From Gonium pectorale (lineage: Eukaryota > Chlorophyta > Chlorophyceae > Chlamydomonadales > Volvocaceae): a stretch of 64,000 bases of DNA. The translations under genes were made by a program, and so were the position numbers. The notes beneath the pieces were generated by a model, which was not told where the DNA came from, made no database searches, and saw only the letters and a list, made by a program, of their open reading frames with translations. The stretch is taken from contig LSYV01000071.1 of NCBI GenBank assembly GCA_001584585.1, forward strand, positions 24,245 through 88,244, read 5' to 3'. Shown piece after piece: positions 10,927-22,252 of the stretch (positions are counted from its first letter, which is position 1; each line of letters begins with the position of its first letter).

Positions 10927-11921
10927 TCAGAAAGGAGCGTAGTGCCCCACAAGGAATGCAATGATGGCAACCACAATCAGGTATGCCAGCATCGTCGGCG
11001 CCTGCGTGCCAGCAGCCTGCTTGACGGGGACAGGAGTTGCAGGCTTTGCCGGGCCCTGCAAGTGGTACGTGTCCAGTTGCCGCCGCAGTTCATCGCGCTC
11101 GCGCTGCAGGCGCTCCACCTGGGCCCTGAGCTGCTGGTTCTCCGATGTCGCCGCTGCAAGGTTGTCAAGCGCACCGCGAAGGCGGGTGTCAGGGGCGGGC
11201 CCTTCGGATGGGGCGTGCCGCGGCCACAGCAGACGGCGCCGCCGCGGGTGGAGAAGGAGGTGGCGCAGTCGTAGCGGCCGCGGCGCTGCGCACAGCTGCG
11301 GCATCCTCGTCGCCCTCGGCCACCTCAGGCACCGGCGACGGGGGCGCAGCGGGCCCTTCTATCGTCACCCGCAGGCGATACTCCTTCAGGTCCTTGCGCA
11401 CATCCTTGTTGAATGTGTCCTTCTCAATCTGCTCCGTTTCGCTCAGCACGGTGGTCTGCACCATGAACTTGTCTTTGCAGTTGGCGAACTCCGGCGAGTA
11501 TTCCTTCTGGGCCTGCGGAGGGGCGAGGACCGGGACCCCCGCGCGCGTGGGTAATCGCGGCAGTGGAGCAGCATCCTGGCTGTGTTGAAGCCCCGCTACG
11601 ACAACGGGTCGGGTCGTCAAGGAACAGGCTGGAATCAGGTCAACACAACGCACGAGAGGGCAACTGCAGGGCAGTCCCCAGGTCAGGGCCACCCCCTCGT
11701 ACCTGCATGATGACTTGCACACTGACATTTGAGCGCGGCTCCACTACTCCTGAGCTGGGGCGCACAACATACTTCTTGGGCGCGGTCGTCTTGATTTTGA
11801 AGGCCACCCGCTGCCCGTTTGGGTTATTGATGGTGATCGTGGCTAGGAGCTGCTTGTTAAGCTGAAACCTGAAGCGCAAGTCGCTAGGCGAGACCTCGAC
11901 GTCGGGCCCCGGTGTGGCCAT
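10927..11921 (-). CDS. VAMP-associated protein (VAP/VAP27), ER tail-anchored
   Basis: Exon 1 is 11921..11703 and exon 2 starts at 11513; the last coding part ends at 10927. Residues 1-120 form an MSP domain: LRFRFQLNKQLLATITINN, VAFKIKTTAPKKYVVRP and CKDKFMVQTTVL. KTTAPKKYVVRP is the conserved basic face that binds FFAT motifs in VAPs. Then come a Pro/Ala linker, a heptad coiled coil (LQRERDELRRQLDTYHL) and a C-terminal membrane anchor (LAYLIVVAIIAFLVGHY). VAPs tether the ER to other membranes. Around 11190-11300 the MSP frame and the coiled-coil frame differ. I found no intron that joins them cleanly, so this is either an unusual intron or a 1-nt indel near C-runs. Length is about 265 aa if joined. 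Confidence 0.9.
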
Positions 11922-13203
11922 GGCTTATGATAGTGGCTCAAGCAGACTAAGCTCAGAGGCTATGTGTGGGGCACTTGCCCGCTGCGTTCACTCCCGGTCT
12001 CTCTGCAGAGGAGATCGTCAACGATTTAGAGAAGTGCGGAGAGCCCGTGCGAATGCGATGCAAATTGCCGCCCACCTCACTGTGTTGGGCACCTTAAAGA
12101 GGCTGTGGCATTGGGAGGTGCAGGCTGTCGTAGAAACGTCCGGCACCTGTGCGTTCCATTCCTTGGGTTGTTCGACGGACAACTCAGAGCTCCGAACACA
12201 CTTCATCTGCGAGCGCCCTGGTGGATTGTGACAACAAGGACCGGCAGCACACACGGCCCCAACGGAGCCCCACGGGGCATCCAACATGTTCCCCAGGGTG
12301 TACTCTGCCATGTAGAGCAAGTATGCACCTTCGGAGGCTGACAAGGGGCAACGTGCTGTGCCCATTTTGGCACACACGGGGTCGGTTTCGGGTGTTTGCT
12401 TGGGGCCACGTTATCCTGCCTCGGTTTGAAGCACTGCGTTTCACGGTGCCGCATACTGTACTCCGCAGTGCCGCCAAAACAAAAATGAACTGGAGCGTGA
12501 GGTTGGGCTAGGTTGGGTCTGGGGTGGAGCATGAGGTGCAGGTGAACTGCTGGGCTCCCTGCCATGGCGCACGCATAGCCCATGCAGGACACAGTTTGGG
12601 TATGTGATGCCCAGCACCGGCGCCCCAATCCGGTCCGTGAGCGCAATGATGCTACATGCATGTCTGCCTTTGTCGAACTGCATGTCCGCATATGAATTCC
12701 CGTGCACAAGAGGCACTTATCCTTCATAACCAGCCAGGGCCCGCCATGCCCTGTACTCGGCGCCCTGCTGGAAACATCACACCCTCGGGTATGTATGTCC
12801 GTAGAGGCTGCCTTCCCCGTTTCTGGTTCTCTCTTGTTTTCATAACACGCACGTTTCAGGGATTGCACTGCGCTCAGAGGCATTGCACTCCTGATGTCAA
12901 GAGCCAACAATACACAGTACCCCAAGGAGTAGTGCAAGGCACCCCAAGGTCTGCGCAATGACTTGCCCCGCCCCCTGTTCATTCGTCTTCACCAGTCTTG
13001 CTTCAGCCAACAGGCTTGTAAAGCTCCACGCTGCCTTAAGCCCCAGCGCTGCGCCCAAGTTAAGAACAACCGCTTATCCTAGCGGTATCCTATCAAAAAT
13101 CCGGTCCGGACGTATGGTCCGGACGTTGTGCCTCATCTGTTTGCCCCTGCACATCGCGTCCCGACTACCGCTTCGTCCTGTCCCCGCCCCTAAGCCTCAA
13201 GCC
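11922..13203. other. intergenic, VAP promoter and UTP15 3' side
   Basis: About 1.3 kb between the VAP start and the UTP15 stop. An inverted, diverged R1-like repeat lies at 12783-12850. A 259-codon open minus-strand frame (12203-12982) overlaps that repeat and has no recognisable domain. Confidence 0.55.
12783..12850 (-). repeat. R1-like repeat, inverted and diverged
   Basis: On the minus strand it reads gagaaccagaaacggggaag followed by gcagcctctacggacatac. This matches the R1-like segments at 54482 and 54822 and, more weakly, the full R1 copies. Confidence 0.65.
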
Positions 13204-16200
13204 TCACGCCTCCAGGCCCGCGCCCGCGCCGAACGCCAGGCTGGCCGCCAGCAGCGGCTCGAGCGACCCTGCCAGCTGCGCCAGCGAGGCCTGCAGCCCC
13301 AGCTCCTCCGCCAGCCGGTCGCGCAGAGCCGCAAGGCGCCGGTCCACCTCGGGGGCCGTGCCCACCACTGGCGCGTACGTGTCCAGCAGCCGGTGCGCCA
13401 CACCCGTCAGCAGCCGGGTGTGCCTGCAGCAGGCAGCAGCCGGGTCCACCGGTGTCAGCGAGCGAGGAGGAGGAGTGCAGCCAGGTGCAATACGAACCGC
13501 TACGGGCTGCGGGTGCCGAAAGCATGAGCTTCGGGAAGATGCTAGCCTCGGCTGCGATAGGGAAACCAGCACGGCTCAGCACCCCCGACGCCGTCCTCTC
13601 CCGCGCACACGGTACGTGCCTGCACCGCGCACCTGGGCTCGGCAATGTAGCGCACCAAGAACCGCAGCAGCGGGCCCAGCCCCGCGGCGTCGCGACCGCC
13701 CACTGCGCCCGGCAGCCCGCCCCTGGCCGCCAGCTCCTCCAGCACGCTGGCCACCACCTCGGGCTTCCGCGCCGCCAGCGCAGCGTCCAGCGCCTCGCGG
13801 TACCTGCGGACAGGCACGGCGCGCAGGTGGGTAAAGAGCATATTGGCATCTGTGATTGCTGAGATGTTCAAGAACGCATATAATGAGTGCAGCTAGCTGC
13901 ACATTTCCACGAAGCAACGTGGGTCAGCCCTTGGCGGCTGCATGCCCAGCAAGTGTGCCCAAAGTTGCAGGCCGCTCCTTTCTCAGCCGTGCCACGCCCA
14001 TCACGGACTGGCTCCCCAGGAACCCCAGCCCGGACCGCTGGTTCTCTCTCGACCGGCAGAAAATTCGGTACTGAACGGCCACACCGCGCATCCGTGCGGC
14101 TGCCTGCACAAATACCGGTGACGCCTCTCACCTGCCGGCCACATTGACCTCACTATCGTTGCGCCCGCATCTCCCACCACCGCACTTTCCGCACTGTCTG
14201 TCCCATCCCGCCTCGCTTCAAGAGCCGCCGCACCTGAACTGGCGGAGCATCTTATCGTACGGTTGCAGACGGGCCTGCCGCTTCTTGCGGACCACGGTGT
14301 CGGCAGCCGCCGCCTTGCTATTTTGACCGCGGATGAAGTAGCGGAAGTTAGCAGCCGTCAGCCGGGGCTGCCACCTGCGGTTGGAGGTAGAGGCCGTGGG
14401 ATTGGAAGGCATTCTCAATAGAGAAGCCTGACGGCGCATGCCTCTCCCGATTGAAACAACTGGGAACTGAGGGCTGAGAGCGGAGAGCAGAGCGCTAGTG
14501 GCATCCCTCCCTGTGGGTCCTGCGCATGTATGGACCACGAGGCCGGTGTTCTGAACGGGCGGATAAGCCCCGACCGGCTATCCCTGAAGCCCGGACCGGC
14601 ATACACCCAAGCCCGATCGCGAAAGACCTCCTGGAGGCGGGAGCGGGGTAAGCCGAGGCACCACGCATGTGGAATGATATTGTTGACCAGAGTTGCGTAC
14701 GCTACGCTGCTGGGAGTCACGAGCCCACCGCAAAGGGAGTCACAGCGAATATTCCTGCGCCTGCACTAAGTGTGCTCGTACACAATCAAGCAAAGACCCC
14801 GAACCGCGCGGCCAGGCCGTCTCGTGCCGAGCCTCCGTCGTCCGGTCGGCTGGGCCTGCGCACCTGCGCTTTGGCGTCGGCTGGCTGGTCGCGCCCGCCA
14901 CCGTGACGGCCTTCGGTCGGTCATGCTTCCGTACCGACAGGGTGCCGTCTGCGCCGCCCACCGCAAGCAGTCGGCAGTCGGGCGACAGGCCCAGGCTCAG
15001 CACGGGCGCGGGGTACTTGGACACGGCCGTCACTTGAAATGAGTCAAGCTCGAAGATCTGAGGGCCGGCCGCGTCAAGAGATGCATTCTCTTTAGACAAG
15101 CCGCATCCGCCGACGCAAACCCGCCAGCCGCCATGGCCATGGTATTTGCATGTCATGCAGCATACAAGCCTACCCATTAACAATTGTTCGCCGTCCACAA
15201 CCGGCGCTTTTCGCACCTTGACATGCCCGTCCAGCGAGCCCGCCAGCATGCGCGGTGCCGCCGTGGAGTCGGGCCCCGCGAAGGGCGACAACAGCACGCA
15301 GGTGACGGTCTTTTGAAAGTTGGTCAGGCGCTTGAGCAGGCGGCCGCCGCTCACTAGGTCCCACACGCACAGGTAGTTGCCGCCTGCGCTGACGGCGAGG
15401 GAGCCTGTAGGGAGCACGGGAGCGCCGCGCGGCCCAACGTGAGTGCCTGAAAAAACTGAAGGGTCGGGCCTACTACACAGTGCCCCGCGTTGCCGCATGC
15501 TTCCAAAGAAAACCCCTCAAGACGGCACCGGACGTCAATTATGGCTCCGCTCTTTGCACACGAGCCGCCGACCGACAACTGGCAGGCCCCGCCCAGCCGT
15601 GGGTCGCAATGGCCTTATGTAGGCTCCCTCTGGCCGTCTGCCTCCCGCCCGCAATCCTTCATGAACGCACGCACCCACCTGACGGGAAGAACGCCACGTC
15701 CTCCACGGGCGCCCCGTGGTCTAGGATCATCTGCGCCGCGCCGCCAGTCCGCACGTCCCACAGCCGCACTGTGTGGTCGTAACCGCCGCTGGCCCAGGTG
15801 TCCGTGCTGGCGGGCGACACGGCGGCGGAGCGCACGTAGTCGCTGTGGCCGTCCAGCCGCAGCACCTGGGTGCCAGACGACACGTCCCACCACCTGCGTG
15901 CCGGCGGACGGCGGACCGGAAGGGGGGCATCTCCCTTCGCACTCGGACTCGTACAGCGGCACGGCATGGTGGCGGTTCGGACGATCTGGCATGCCGGCAA
16001 CCGCGCGATCCGCGACTGCCGAAGGGGCCTTGGCAGACGGCACGTCATGAGGCCACGAGGGTAAGCACTTTGAGGGAGACAGGGCGAGTTGGCCCCCGAC
16101 GCGATCCGCTACTGTCGCCATGGCCCCACCTGACCGTGACGTCGTCGCTCCCGCTGAGCACATGCAGCTTGTCGGGGCTGAAACGCGCCACACGGGTGGA

Positions 16201-17326
16201 CCGCTTGTGGGCCTTAAATTGCCGCAGTACCGAGCGGCTGTTGGAGTCAAAAACCTGTGCAGGGCGGGTGACGCGACGCCACAGGGGCCGTAGACGTCAG
16301 GGCTGAGGGTCTCGCTGCCTGCCCGGCTGGCTGCCCCTGCGCCCTTACGCCTCAAACATACTCGCGGGCCACCAAATGTCGAGCCAGATAGAGGCGCCCC
16401 CCGGCGGCCGGGCCTACTGCCTCGCTGCGCAGCACCGCTTGGGGTGGCTCACCTGCACAATGCCGTCCTGTCCTCCCGCCACCACCAGCTTCCCGTCCGA
16501 GCGGAAGCAGCCGGAATAGGCGATGTCCTTGAAGCGGCTGATGGTGCGGCCAGCCACCGCGGGGGTAAGACCATTGTATAGTATCACCTGACATGCAGGA
16601 ATGCGGATCCGGGCGGGACTGAATCAATTAGTGTTCCCAGGTCGCAGGCTGGGAGCATCCAGGCACTTCAGGCGTCCCAAGCCAGTGAACCTGCAACCCA
16701 AAGACTGCTGGAGGCCGGGGCAAGCACGAGATGCGAGGCATTAGTGCGGGCCATTCTGGCCCGGTGATTCTGGAGCGCCAAACGCTAAACTCGCCGGGTG
16801 CGCTGAAACGCCATTTCTGTCCGGATCCGAAGCGGCGGCCGCCATGTGTCCCCCGTGCCAAAGGCGCGCCGCTCCGGCATGAGAGGACGGGCCCTGGTCC
16901 TCCCGCGTGTATGCGGCTGGGGTTACAGGCGGACACCCAGAATGGGCGCCCGATGTGTAAGCAACCCTCCTCCCGCAAGCCAACGGCACCAAGCCCTACA
17001 TACCCGCGTTGACGCCGTCACTGCTAGGTGGTACGGGTACGTTGGGCAGAAGTCGATGTGGCTCACAGCACCAAACTGCGAGGATTGAGGGGTCAAAAGC
17101 GCCACTCCGTGACGGTCAACACGGCAGTCGCCGCGGTAACAGACACGGCATGGCGGCCATGCCGGCGACGGTGTGTCTACCCAGTCCACGAGTCAGCGCG
17201 CACCTGCTTCGAAACGATTGGCGCCTTGAAGCGACGCCAGTATTTCCCCTCCGCTGTCTCGCGAATGCTCCGTGGCGCATACTGCCGGACCTGGAGCTTC
17301 TGGTATTCTCCCGCCTCAAACTCCAT
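13204..17326 (-). CDS. UTP15: UTP15, SSU processome WD40 protein
   Basis: Ten exons on the minus strand: 17326..17204, 17075..17004, 16587..16453, 16254..16130, 15893..15679, 15404..15217, 15057..14864, 14374..14234, 13803..13633, 13423..13204. All phases agree, 527 aa, close to the family norm (about 510-530). N-terminal [13 protein letters not shown] and [16 protein letters not shown], then [11 protein letters not shown] and [15 protein letters not shown], and WD40 blades with [16 protein letters not shown]. The C-terminal UTP15 domain has [33 protein letters not shown] and [16 protein letters not shown]. The protein acts in the nucleolus in the t-UTP/UtpA part of the U3 snoRNP for 18S rRNA processing. 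Two introns carry repeated elements described separately (13525-13616 and 14402-14417). Confidence 0.96.
13525..13616 (-). repeat. R3 repeat copy in UTP15 intron
   Basis: About 90 bp, roughly 85% identical by eye to 17795-17884. Read on the minus strand, the sense of the host intron, it runs from about gtaccgtgtgcgcgggag to tcgcagccgaggctagc, so it contains GT near one end and a CAG near the other. Confidence 0.75.
14389..14427 (-). repeat. short element shared with a RAD17 intron
   Basis: The 16-mer ttggaaggcattctca at 14402-14417 recurs exactly at 27645-27660. In both genes it lies about 30-45 bp upstream of a minus-strand 3' splice site. Imperfect duplications (tagaggcc / tagagaagcc) flank this copy. 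Confidence 0.65.
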
Positions 17327-17794
17327 GATTATTTAACTACTCTGAAGCTGCTCGCTGCCTAACGCCGCGCCGTCAGCCCTTCAGCCCTTCGGCTGCGGGC
17401 TGGCGATGCCCGCCGCCAGCTAGCGCCACTTCAGAAACACAGAATACTTGCTTTGGTACTCTTGAATACTTAACGACAAAGTGAGGCTGCGGAGCGACCA
17501 GAACGCGCTCGTCAACAAGCAGAATCAGGCTTTTACGGGGGATCTTCTTACGTAGTTATAACGCGAACAACGTCTGCCTGTTTGAACGTGTATGGAGGCA
17601 AGGGTGACACTGGCGGCCGAAACCCGCCGGAATCAGTTAGTGCTGCTTTTCAGCATCCATACGCCTTTGAGACCGGCAATCCTGGGAATTGGCCAAATAA
17701 TGACAACTTAATATTGTTCCGTCGTTATCACTGGGACACCTTTGGGTGAACCTTGGGTCATCAACCCACAGATGAACATCGGACGGGGGCACCA

Positions 17795-17884
17795 AGCTCG
17801 GAAGATGTTAGCCTCGGCTGCGATAAGGGAAGCCAACGCAGCTCAGCACCCCCGACACCGTCTCCTCCCGCGCACACGGTACGC
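17795..17884 (-). repeat. R3 repeat copy, intergenic
   Basis: Counterpart of 13525-13616. Shared blocks include agcctcggctgcgata, ctcagcacccccgac and cccgcgcacacggtacg. Confidence 0.75.
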
Positions 17885-17949
17885 GCTAGGCGGGGTACAC
17901 TATGGATGGGGTGGTCGTGCCTGGGTATCGCCCACTCGGGCCCAAAGCC

Positions 17950-17975
17950 CCCGGCCCCGGCCCCGGCCCCGGCCC
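17950..17975 (+). repeat. (CCGGCC)n short array
   Basis: About four tandem CCGGCC units. Confidence 0.8.
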
Positions 17976-18521
17976 CCAAGCCCTTGGGCATGGCTTCGCC
18001 TGAATGCTCATATACCGTCTCCTTGTACCAAGGTGGTATGGAGGCTACGCTGGCGCTGGACCCATCGTGCGGCGTTCTCGTGGGGGCGCATGGCGGTATG
18101 GCAGCGCACGTACTCGGCCGTTGAGCCGTGATGAGCGATGCGCGTCCCCGCAACGGGTGAAGCAAGAGTATACAATGTCTTACATACGTACATCAGGTTG
18201 AAAAGATTCTTCTGTGCATCTGCGCCACCATGCATATGACACAGAGGTCACGCATTAACAGTTCTCGACCTTGCTTAACATCATGACCCGCTAGATCTCG
18301 CTCAGATCCAGGCCAAGCCTGGTGAGGTACTTCTGCTTCATCCGCACACACATGGGCTATGATATGACACTTCCTATCCGCCGTGAGCACGGCACCTATG
18401 CACCCGGGCGCTGGCAGCCACCTGCTAAACAGGATATGCGGCGGACACGAGCTGAGCCCCCAAAGCAACTAACACCCTGTCAGCATCCCGAGCTTTCCTT
18501 TGCCTCGTCTCACTTTTTAGC

Positions 18522-19121
18522 TCAGTATCGCAGGATGACGTAAAAGGCGTGGATGATACCTGTCCAGACAGGGCGAGGGGTCCGCGCACTGTCAGCCCAT
18601 GATAAATCCAGGAGGCGTCAGTACACTTTGCATCTGGTAGGTGAGCAGAACATGAGTGGCAGAAGGACGCGACCGTCCCGCACGTTCAAAACTTCAGATC
18701 TATGTGCATCCTAGTGGGTGGATGCATTGTGATGGCAACCGGGCCATGGATTCAAAACACATGCTGACATGCATGCAAGGGCCGTGAAAGGGCCGTTGCG
18801 TATAACCTCCCGTCAGGGCTGTATGTCCAACAGTAGTGCAAGCAGTGCCCCAGCAGTGTATGGGATGCAAGCCACTCGCCTCGTGACTGTTTAGGCTCCC
18901 GTCCAACGGAACCTAACAACGTGAAGCAGTTGCACCACTGTGCACCGGCACAGGGAAGCCAGGGCTCACCCACCTGGGATATAGCCGAGCAGCGTGAGGA
19001 GCACGTTGAGCCAGAAGGTCCGGTTGAGGCGCTCCGTCTCCGTCAGCACGCCCAGGGGTGGCAGGATGATAGCAAGGATGAACTTGCCGACGTCTGGGTA
19101 GCGTGGGTTTGCACGCGGCAT
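18522..19121 (-). CDS. Pmp3/UPF0057 plasma-membrane proteolipid
   Basis: Two exons on the minus strand: 19121..18974 and 18559..18522, phase-matched, 61 aa. The protein starts MPRANPRYPDVGKFILAI and continues ILPPLGVL, TFWLNVLLTLLGYIPG, then IIHAFYVILRY from the second exon. The first helix with PPLGV and the second with LLTLLGYIPGIIHAFYVI are the Pmp3 signature, and the length suits the family (52-65 aa). In yeast and plants these hydrophobic proteins sit in the plasma membrane and affect membrane potential and salt or cold tolerance; a like role here is inference. A second Pmp3-like gene lies 1.9 kb upstream on the same strand. Confidence 0.9.
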
Positions 19122-21052
19122 GGGTTGGGCACAGGGGCCCCTGGTTGGGCACGTGGCCAGGATAAGCCTCGCGAGCAGCAGCGGTTCAGGGTGCACACTG
19201 CACAGCATAGTACTGGCGGCCCCGGCGCGGCATGGAGGATGAAGACGCGCACGCGCGCCTGTGGAGGATGCGCCCCGCGAAAAAAAACCGTATCTTACGG
19301 AACCCAAAACTGTCCTGGCAGCAAAGTGCATGCGGCACAGCGGGATAGCGGCGATTGGCTGCAGCTGCGCCCTGCCCCCCGAGCTTGGGATGCCAGCTCA
19401 GCGTTGTTGCCTTCGCGTCGAGTCTCTTACTCTCTGACGCACCTACCTCCCCAAGTAAGGGCCATGTCTCAAAAAACACGACTTCGCAAACTGCCTTGCG
19501 AATGGCCTTGTGATGCCGGAGTTTGAAGTTATCGGAAATCGGGAAGGTCGACAGTGATAGCGACTGTTGGGATATGCACGACTTTGACCCAATAAGGGAT
19601 ATGTTAGTTCAAGTCCCGTTAGCATGTACGTCGTGACGCGAGGCCCACGACTGACGCAAGCACCGATGACGACCCGCGGGTCACTTCAACCCGTGGGTTG
19701 TCTCTTGCCGCTTTAACCTTGCCTAGACGCAAAAGCGCACACTCACACTTCAGGTGTTTGGTCAACACAGTGTTTGGGCGCTCTGCTGCTCAATTCCGCG
19801 CTCGATAGAGCCTCGCTCGCCTTCCGCAAGTGATATCTTTTGATAGGACAAGGAAAACGCAGGCGGCACAGCAGTACTTTCGATAGCCGCACATACGTAA
19901 TGATGTCTGCAGCAAGTGTTACAGTCACAAAGCCTTGCCTCGTGGTTGTGCGCACTAAGTTGGACGGAAGCAGCTTAGTGCAGCACAATTGATTCAACGT
20001 CTTCTGGATGCATGGACAGTTTGTTTGCAAGATGCATGGATGATGGGAAAGGCTCTGCACGCCGGCGGCCGGGATGGAAACACGATTGGATAGCCGAAGC
20101 CATCGATCCTGTGAAGTTTTCTACCGCAATCAACCCAATAATGCTAAGTAAGCGAAGGAGCAAACGGCCCCAAACTCAGCGCCGCAAAAATCAAGGCAAC
20201 ACAAATGAAATGATGACATATCAACACACGTGCGTACGCAGGCCGGCAAAAGCCAGAATACAGTCGACAGATCCGGAATTTGAGCGTGTGACGCTCTTTT
20301 GCTTCCGTTGGCGCAGAAGGCATTGGAACAATCCCACCTACACGTTAAGACACGCACATTCTATCGGAAGAAGCCGAAGAAGTGCGTGAAGAGACATGTC
20401 CCATTTGCACTGGGCAAGACGGTAGATAGTGTCGTGCATAATGACGTGACGGGAACGAACATGGGTACGTAGCAGCAAATGAGGAAGCCATCGTGAGAAA
20501 CCAACAGCTACAGCACAACTTGCACATCGCCGTGTGTGTGTGCGTGTGCGCCATCTGTGCAACGCCCTTCGCCAGAAAAAAGAGAACCCTGCAAAGAAAG
20601 AGAGAGCCCGCCTCCTAGGCCCCTAGCTAGATCAAGCGAGCAGCCTTGCGTTGCTAGAACAACATGGATTATTGGTTGAGAAGTGAGACTCCTTCTCCTT
20701 GATGAGGGTACGGTACGACGCCACTATGACTACCGGCACGCGTTACTAAGAACCATAACCTGCCATCCTGGAACCATTTAACGCCCCGCCAGCAGTGCCC
20801 ATACGCAATATGTCTTCAGCAGTAGTTCGTCTCCCGCCCGAGAACGCACTAACCCGACACGTTTCGACGTATAGGAGGCTCATTGATGGACCGCGCGCAC
20901 TTGCTTGCCAGCCGAAACAAGTACGAAAGGCGATGTAACGTAAACTGTTGTTGAGCACAGCTGACATACTTCACTCCTCGTGTTCTGCACAGAGAGCACC
21001 GGCGGAGATGTAAGGCAGCATGGAGGCGCGGAGCTGACAAGGCTACACTATA
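19122..21052. other. intergenic between the two Pmp3-like genes
   Basis: About 1.9 kb. Contains an R1 fragment at about 20574-20640 (aaaaaagagaaccctgc then agagcccgcctc). No further gene seen. Confidence 0.55.
20574..20640 (+). repeat. R1 repeat, partial
   Basis: Left half of R1 with several substitutions; similarity stops after the cccgcctc block. Confidence 0.6.
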
Positions 21053-22252
21053 CTACACGCATTGTTGGGCAGTGCTCAACGCATCCTGGCACCGTGCTGC
21101 GAAGTACGGTGGTTCTCCCGTGCGAAACTGAAGCAGTGCTTTGAAACTTGGAATTCCACACATACACAGCTCCCTAGGCTGCAGCCACACGTGCGATGCG
21201 TCCATGCTGGCGGCCGGCCGGCACGTACCGCGCTGTTGCGTCATCCCACCTGCTGGCAGCGGCAAGCGCAAGCGGCGCAACGACCACAGGAGCAGAGCCT
21301 CCAGCGCCAGAAGCAGCGAGATGACGAACGCGTCGAAGGCCAGGGCCCAGGCCCAGCCCTTGTGCCTCGCGAACAAGTACAGGGCGTGGAGAACCCCTGC
21401 GACAAGAAGGGAGGAGATACGCAGTTGTGCGTGGGCAGGGCTTCGGAAAGTGCCTACCCACTGCAGCTAGGTAGCCGCGTGACAGGTTTCCACGCGCTGC
21501 TGTGCTGATTACATACGCTTACCAGGGAGGAAACCACACAGCGTGAGGGTCAAATTCAACGCCAGATCGAGCTTGGTGAAGTCGGCTTCATCCGGTCCCG
21601 CGTAGATGTGTTTCACGGCGTAGCTGAGGGGTACAGGGTGGAGGTTGGTTGAGCGGGCTGCATGGCAACTGGTTGCCATGCACGTAGGTAGGTATTGCTA
21701 ACAGCGAGGCAGGGGTGGCTGCCGTGGTGCGCTGTAGTTAGGGCAGGGTTTCGGTGGTTTTCATTACGGGAGGGCTGCCTGTCCCTCCCGTTGTCTGCGC
21801 CCTTTCTCGCCTCTTCGCCTGTAACCTTTCCACAGAAAAAAGGGGACGGGGTGCACCAGCAGCAGACAGCGCGTAGGCTCAGCTCGGGGCAGGGTCGCAG
21901 CGCCGCAGGGGGCCGAATCGAATAAACAGGTTGCTTAATCCCTTCCAACACGTGTGTGTATATGGCCACGGTCCGTCTGCGTAAACAATGGTTGGACTGA
22001 ACGTTACTGACGAGCACGGGTGTTCGCGCTCAAACCGCCAGCGGGTAGCGATCGAGGGCAGTGCATGAAGCAGGTTCGAGGAGACTGTCCAAGCAGGGCA
22101 GCAGCAAGGTTTCACAGGTAACTGTGCTAGCTGCCCGGACCGCCCGGACCGAAGGCCGCTGTGTATGTGTGTATGTACCGCAGGCGAGCTCACCTGCCTG
22201 CCGGGGGTAAACATACGCAGAGTGCTAGAAGCTGCAGGTCAATGAACCACAT
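21053..22252 (-). CDS. Pmp3-like protein with extra C-terminal membrane segment
   Basis: Exons on the minus strand: 22252..22194, 21623..21523, 21396..21053; phases agree, 167 aa. It starts MWFIDLQLLALCVCLPPAG and continues SYAVKHIYAG, then LDLALNLTLTLCGFLPGV and LHALYLFARHKG. This matches the two Pmp3 helices, with the LPPxG turn and the G-LP-GxLHAxY ending. Unlike the 61-aa neighbour it goes on into a third hydrophobic stretch (LAFDAFVISLLLALEALLLW), then a basic LRRLRLPLP and about 65 residues of uncertain coding value. A donor-like gtggga after LPLPAG could shorten the last part. Intron 1 (21624-22193) holds an R2 repeat. Start context is ccaaATG. Divergent from ERCC1. Confidence 0.78.
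21743..21841 (+). repeat. R2 repeat copy
   Basis: About 100 bp, close to 33142-33240 (shared gcagggtttcggtggtt, gtctgcgccctttctcgcct, gtaacctttccacagaaaaa). A diverged inverted copy lies at 54552-54660. Confidence 0.85.

Larger units (their letters stand above)
17327..18521. other. intergenic, upstream of UTP15
   Basis: About 1.2 kb between the UTP15 start and the stop of the first Pmp3-like gene. It holds the second R3 repeat copy (17795-17884) and a short GC-rich hexamer array at 17950-17975. Open frames here overlap the repeat and look fortuitous. Confidence 0.55.

Noticed and set aside
12203..12982. 259-codon open minus-strand frame
   Set aside because: Runs through the inverted R1-like repeat and lacks any recognisable motif.
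19580..19640. B-box-like gttcaagtcc
   Set aside because: No matching acceptor stem or A box; not a tRNA gene.
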